Source: Emiliania huxleyi CCMP1516 (lineage: Eukaryota > Haptophyta > Isochrysidales > Noelaerhabdaceae). From it: a stretch of 64,000 bases of DNA. Made by a program: the position numbers and the translations under genes. Location of the stretch: positions 916,838 to 980,837 of the forward strand of contig NW_005198966.1 in assembly GCF_000372725.1 (NCBI RefSeq). The letters are read 5' to 3'. Positions within the stretch are counted from its first letter, which is position 1. Every line of letters begins with the position of its first letter. This document shows positions 61,355 to 64,000 of the stretch, one piece after another. Under the pieces are notes generated by a model that worked only from the letters and a program-made list of their open reading frames with translations, made no database searches and was not told the DNA's origin.

Positions 61355-62350
61355 TCAGAAGCTCCCCTCCTGCCCGATGCTGACCAGCGAAGCGTCCTCC
61401 AGCCCGGACTCTGAGTAAAAGTCGAAGCGGCCGATGCCATCGATCGAGAGCGGCCGCGTGTAGTCGGACGCAAGCCGGGTCGCGAAGCGCAGGTCCAGCG
61501 CGGTGCACCACGCTGTGATGCCCGAGGTGACGGTGCGTGGCGGAGGCGACAACTCCGTCTCCCCGACGGCGCGCATGAGCATCACGAGGCCGACGCCGAA
61601 TGTGTACGTGTACTTGAGACTGCCCTGCGCCGCCGCAATCTGTCGAAACTCCTCCGTCGCCAGCAGCTGCTGCCTGTCCAGTCCGGCGGCCTCCTCGCAG
61701 AGCGAAGCAGCGTCCGCCCACACCGCCGCCTGATCGAGCCCGAGTCCCACGCAGAGCGCCGCGCGGGTCGCCGCCTCGTCAGCGGCGGTGCGGCAGGAGC
61801 CGCGCAGAAACGCGTCGCAGAGCGAGCGGAAGCCGACGGCGTAGACGCGAGAGTACCTCCAGCGGAAGACGCAGGTGCGGTCCTCGACGATAAAGTTGAG
61901 GAACTTTTGCGTCGCCGCCGAGACAGCGACCGTGTACCGCCCGCCGAAGGACGCGCGCAGCGCCTTGTGTGCGTCGCTGGCCGTCGCTGGCACGACCAGC
62001 TGTGCGGCCGTCGAGCCTGTGGCCGTCGAGCCGGCTGCAGCAGGAGCGCTGACACCGGCCACCGCGGCGGCGGCCGCCGCCGTTGGCGGCGGCGGCGCGA
62101 ACACAGCGGCCACCGCCTGCGAGACGCCGCCCTCTATCTGCGCCTGCGTGGCACCTCGAGAGGCGAGGTCCTGCACGAGCAGCAGGAGACGCTGCCGCGC
62201 CTCGATCCCGATGCCGAGCTTTGGCTCCGCAGCCTGCGGTGGCGACGACCGCAGCGGCGGCACCACCGGTCGCAGCAGTGGTGCCGGCCGCAGCAGCATC
62301 GGGCAGGCGGGCGAGACTGCGGCGAGCACGACGAGGCAGCTGATCCGCAT
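61355..62350 (-). CDS. Plastid protein, THF1/Psb29-like
   Basis: 331 residues from the ATG at 62350 (MRISCLVVLAAVSPACPMLL), which suits a signal plus transit leader; a longer start at 62386 is possible. An Ala-rich linker (about residues 90-115) is followed by QKFLNFIVEDRTCVFRWRYS, RVYAVGFRSLCDAFL, then RAALCVGLGLDQAAVWADAA and LKYTYTFGVGLVMLMRAVGE. The arrangement FxYSRxxAVGxxxL recalls thylakoid-formation protein THF1/Psb29, which helps in photosystem II biogenesis. The likeness is moderate and from memory. If wrong, it is still a probable plastid protein. Confidence 0.5.
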   Translation of the reverse strand: MRISCLVVLAAVSPACPMLLRPAPLLRPVVPPLRSSPPQAAEPKLGIGIEARQRLLLLVQDLASRGATQAQIEGGVSQAVAAVFAPPPPTAAAAAAVAGVSAPAAAGSTATGSTAAQLVVPATASDAHKALRASFGGRYTVAVSAATQKFLNFIVEDRTCVFRWRYSRVYAVGFRSLCDAFLRGSCRTAADEAATRAALCVGLGLDQAAVWADAASLCEEAAGLDRQQLLATEEFRQIAAAQGSLKYTYTFGVGLVMLMRAVGETELSPPPRTVTSGITAWCTALDLRFATRLASDYTRPLSIDGIGRFDFYSESGLEDASLVSIGQEGSF

Positions 62351-62463
62351 CGATGCTGGAGCGCCTAGTTGCCGCGATGGAGGCACGGCTAGTTGCCGCG
62401 ATGGATGAGGCCGGCGAGGAGTGCCGCAAATAAGTAAGAAATCATGCGGTCATAAAAGAAATA

Positions 62464-62635
62464 TCTCATATGAGAGACTGCGAAGAGAGATAGGAAGAGG
62501 CAGACTCCCTAGGGTGGGCGACGGATAGCGCACCACACACCTCTCCTTAAAATCCCTGTGTGGTGGCGGCGTGCCGTCCTCCCATCCCTCCCTTGGGTTG
62601 TCTGTTTTCTTTCTTTCTTTCTTTCTCATATGAGA
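62464..62635 (+). mobile_element. LINE 3' end with 12-bp target duplication
   Basis: TCTCATATGAGA lies at 62464-62475 and again at 62624-62635. Between them is a 148-base LINE 3' end (GACTGCGAAGAGAGATAGGA, CTTAAAATCCCTGTGTGG, GTTTTCTTTCTTTC tail). It is the clearest copy for defining the end of the family. Confidence 0.95.
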
Positions 62636-63499
62636 ACGAATAATTCCGCGCGGCCAACTCTTCTTCTTTGCCAGGCGTGCGCAGAGAGCGGTGGTCAGGA
62701 GGAGGGCGCGAGCGGCGTGCGCGCGGGAGTGGCCGGCAGCGTGGCGGCAGCACTGAGGGCAAACAAACAAACTTCTCTCCCTCTCTCTGAGGGCCCAACT
62801 TCAGAATCGTGCTTTTTGGGTTGGGTTGTTGGGTTGGGTCGGGTTGGGCCCGGTTGGGTTGATGCGCGTGAGTTGGGTCGTCGGCGCGAAGGGCGAGGTC
62901 TCGACCGCCGCCGCTCACGCCAGCGGACGGCCATCGGTGTTTTGCGGCAAGAGAACTTAGCTCGATGGGGAGCGAGAACTGCCAGAGGTGCTCACCCAGG
63001 TTTCGGAAGTCCGCCTTGATGCGGTCAGTTCCCCCCAGGTTTGACCGCGCAGCTCGCAAGACTCGTCGAGCACTCGCAGCCTTTCTGCGCCTCTGACTCT
63101 GCAAGCTATGCGGGAAGAGCAGTTTATCCGCAATATATCGACGAGTTCGAGGGAGCCACAGGCTTTCGCTCGGGAGGGATTGAGTGCATCGCGACGGACT
63201 TCAGGTTACAGTACACCTGAAAATCTGACGGTTCTCCCGTTGTCGAGTTTCGTATCCGCTTTCTCTCTTCTTTGCGGCTGCCGCCGGGGCGCCCGCCTGG
63301 CGAGTAGAGACCACGCCTCACTTTTTCACAGGGGGGGATCCGTCTGCTTTTCGCTGCGCATGCTCGAGCCCTCGGCGAGGGCTTGTGCTGTGAATCATCA
63401 CTGTGCGATTTCGGGGCCCGGGGTTGTGCGTTTACGTGAATAGCAGGCGTGTAGAGGGCGCCGCAGCATCGTACGCGCACGGCCGAACTGTTCCCGGTT
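62636..63499. other. No gene seen; GGGTT-type repeat
   Basis: TTGGGTTGGGTTGTTGGGTT-like sequence at 62816-62862 is irregular and short. It is unlike a telomere tract and probably a decayed microsatellite. No frame here resembles a known protein. Confidence 0.45.
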
Positions 63500-64000
63500 A
63501 TGCCGGCGAGAGTATTCGTGCGCGGCTCGCACGACATTCGCAGCACGACCGAGGAGGCTCTGATGGAACACTTCGGGCAGTGCGGCCCCGTGCTCAGCGT
63601 GAAGATGAAGCGCTATCCAATCAACAGTTGCGTCATCACCTTTGAATCGCCGAGTGCCGCCGAGCTGGCCTGCAGCGACCTGGCAAGGTCCGTGCTCGAG
63701 ACCTCGACAGGGCCCTTGAGGCTCCGCACCGAACCGTTCGAGAGCGCGAGGGATCCTGCCTCCACCGGAACGGACGCCGCCCGGCCCGCACCACCGAGGC
63801 ACGTCGCACCGGCGCCTGCAGCGGCCCTGAGAGTGAACTGCCGGGTGACGTGGACAGCGGCTGATGACGACATCCCGGCCGGCCACGAGGGCGTCGTGCT
63901 CGAGTTCCTCAAAGATGCTGGGCGTGTCCGTGTCAAGTTCCCCAACGGCACGTGGAACATAAAACCGCATGAGCTGAGGGTGGTGGAGGCGCCGCCGCCG
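63500..64000 (+). CDS. RRM protein with SH3-like domain, cut at edge
   Basis: The frame is open from the ATG at 63500 to the window end (167 codons so far). Residues 3-75 form an RRM: ARVFVRGSHDIRSTTEEALM, EHFGQCGPVLSVKMKRYPIN, SCVITFESPSAAELA; RNP1 is weakly conserved. A second module, VTWTAADDDIPAGHEGVVLE, then VRVKFPNGTWNIKPHELRVV, resembles the small beta-barrel found in MIB/HERC2-type proteins or ZZ neighbours. RNA binding is likely; the pathway is unknown. The 3' end lies outside the window. Confidence 0.75.
   Translation, partial: MPARVFVRGSHDIRSTTEEALMEHFGQCGPVLSVKMKRYPINSCVITFESPSAAELACSDLARSVLETSTGPLRLRTEPFESARDPASTGTDAARPAPPRHVAPAPAAALRVNCRVTWTAADDDIPAGHEGVVLEFLKDAGRVRVKFPNGTWNIKPHELRVVEAPPP

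Noticed and set aside
62816-62862. Telomere-like GGGTT repeats
   Set aside because: Too short and irregular, and internal to the sequence.

Overview
The window looks like nuclear DNA of a GC-rich, plastid-bearing unicellular alga, most likely a haptophyte related to Emiliania/Chrysochromulina. This is inferred, not proven. The reasons are: protein genes with short introns on both strands, roughly half of the reconstructed introns using GC-AG ends; bipartite-looking plastid leaders on several small proteins; a Psb29/THF1-like protein and a lumen-type FKBP; animal/plant-type families (PCIF1, CNNM, TMEM222/RTE1, EXO1); and dense microsatellites and retroelement fragments. Two runs of exactly 100 N mark assembly gaps.

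Layout. 0-5 kb: (GT)n tract, a dispersed repeat, an F-box/RCC1 gene, then gene-poor DNA with hairpins. 5-11.4 kb: a sulfotransferase-like gene, a frame-broken retroelement relic, a sulfatase and a CmcJ/AsaB-type oxidoreductase. 11.6-15.5 kb: a multi-exon CNNM-type transporter whose introns carry near-copies of the neighbouring exon edges. 15.9-24.3 kb: a compact housekeeping stretch (START-like protein and TMEM222 only 37 bp apart, a two-TM protein, an ankyrin protein, a PCIF1-like cap methyltransferase, a plastid FKBP and TspO). 24.7-33.6 kb: a CRAL-TRIO-like gene, a GNAT gene directly behind a LINE fragment, an orphan first exon of a sphingolipid desaturase, and two proline-rich single-pass surface proteins. 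34-42 kb: repeats, the longest copy of a local LINE family, and an apparently complete 5.1-kb DNA transposon with 37-bp terminal inverted repeats, a transposase gene and a zinc-finger gene. 41.8-47.4 kb: a PDZ/IQ-motif gene and an EXO1-type nuclease. 48-54.5 kb: a large non-coding tandem-repeat block bracketed by identical 170-bp direct repeats. 54.5-64 kb: a conserved acidic protein, a MITE-like element, a papain-family protease, a RING-H2 gene, a THF1-like gene, another LINE tail and the start of an RRM protein cut by the window edge.

Three processes stand out. First, a LINE family is found as 3'-end copies with (CTTT)n tails, three of them with clear 10-12 bp target-site duplications. Second, the DNA transposon couples a large transposase to a separate CxxC zinc-finger protein. 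Third, several introns contain copies of adjacent coding sequence, which suggests recent intron creation by short local duplication. The genes do not form operons. The only functional pairing I would suggest is the sulfotransferase-like and sulfatase genes, which lie 2 kb apart on the same strand.
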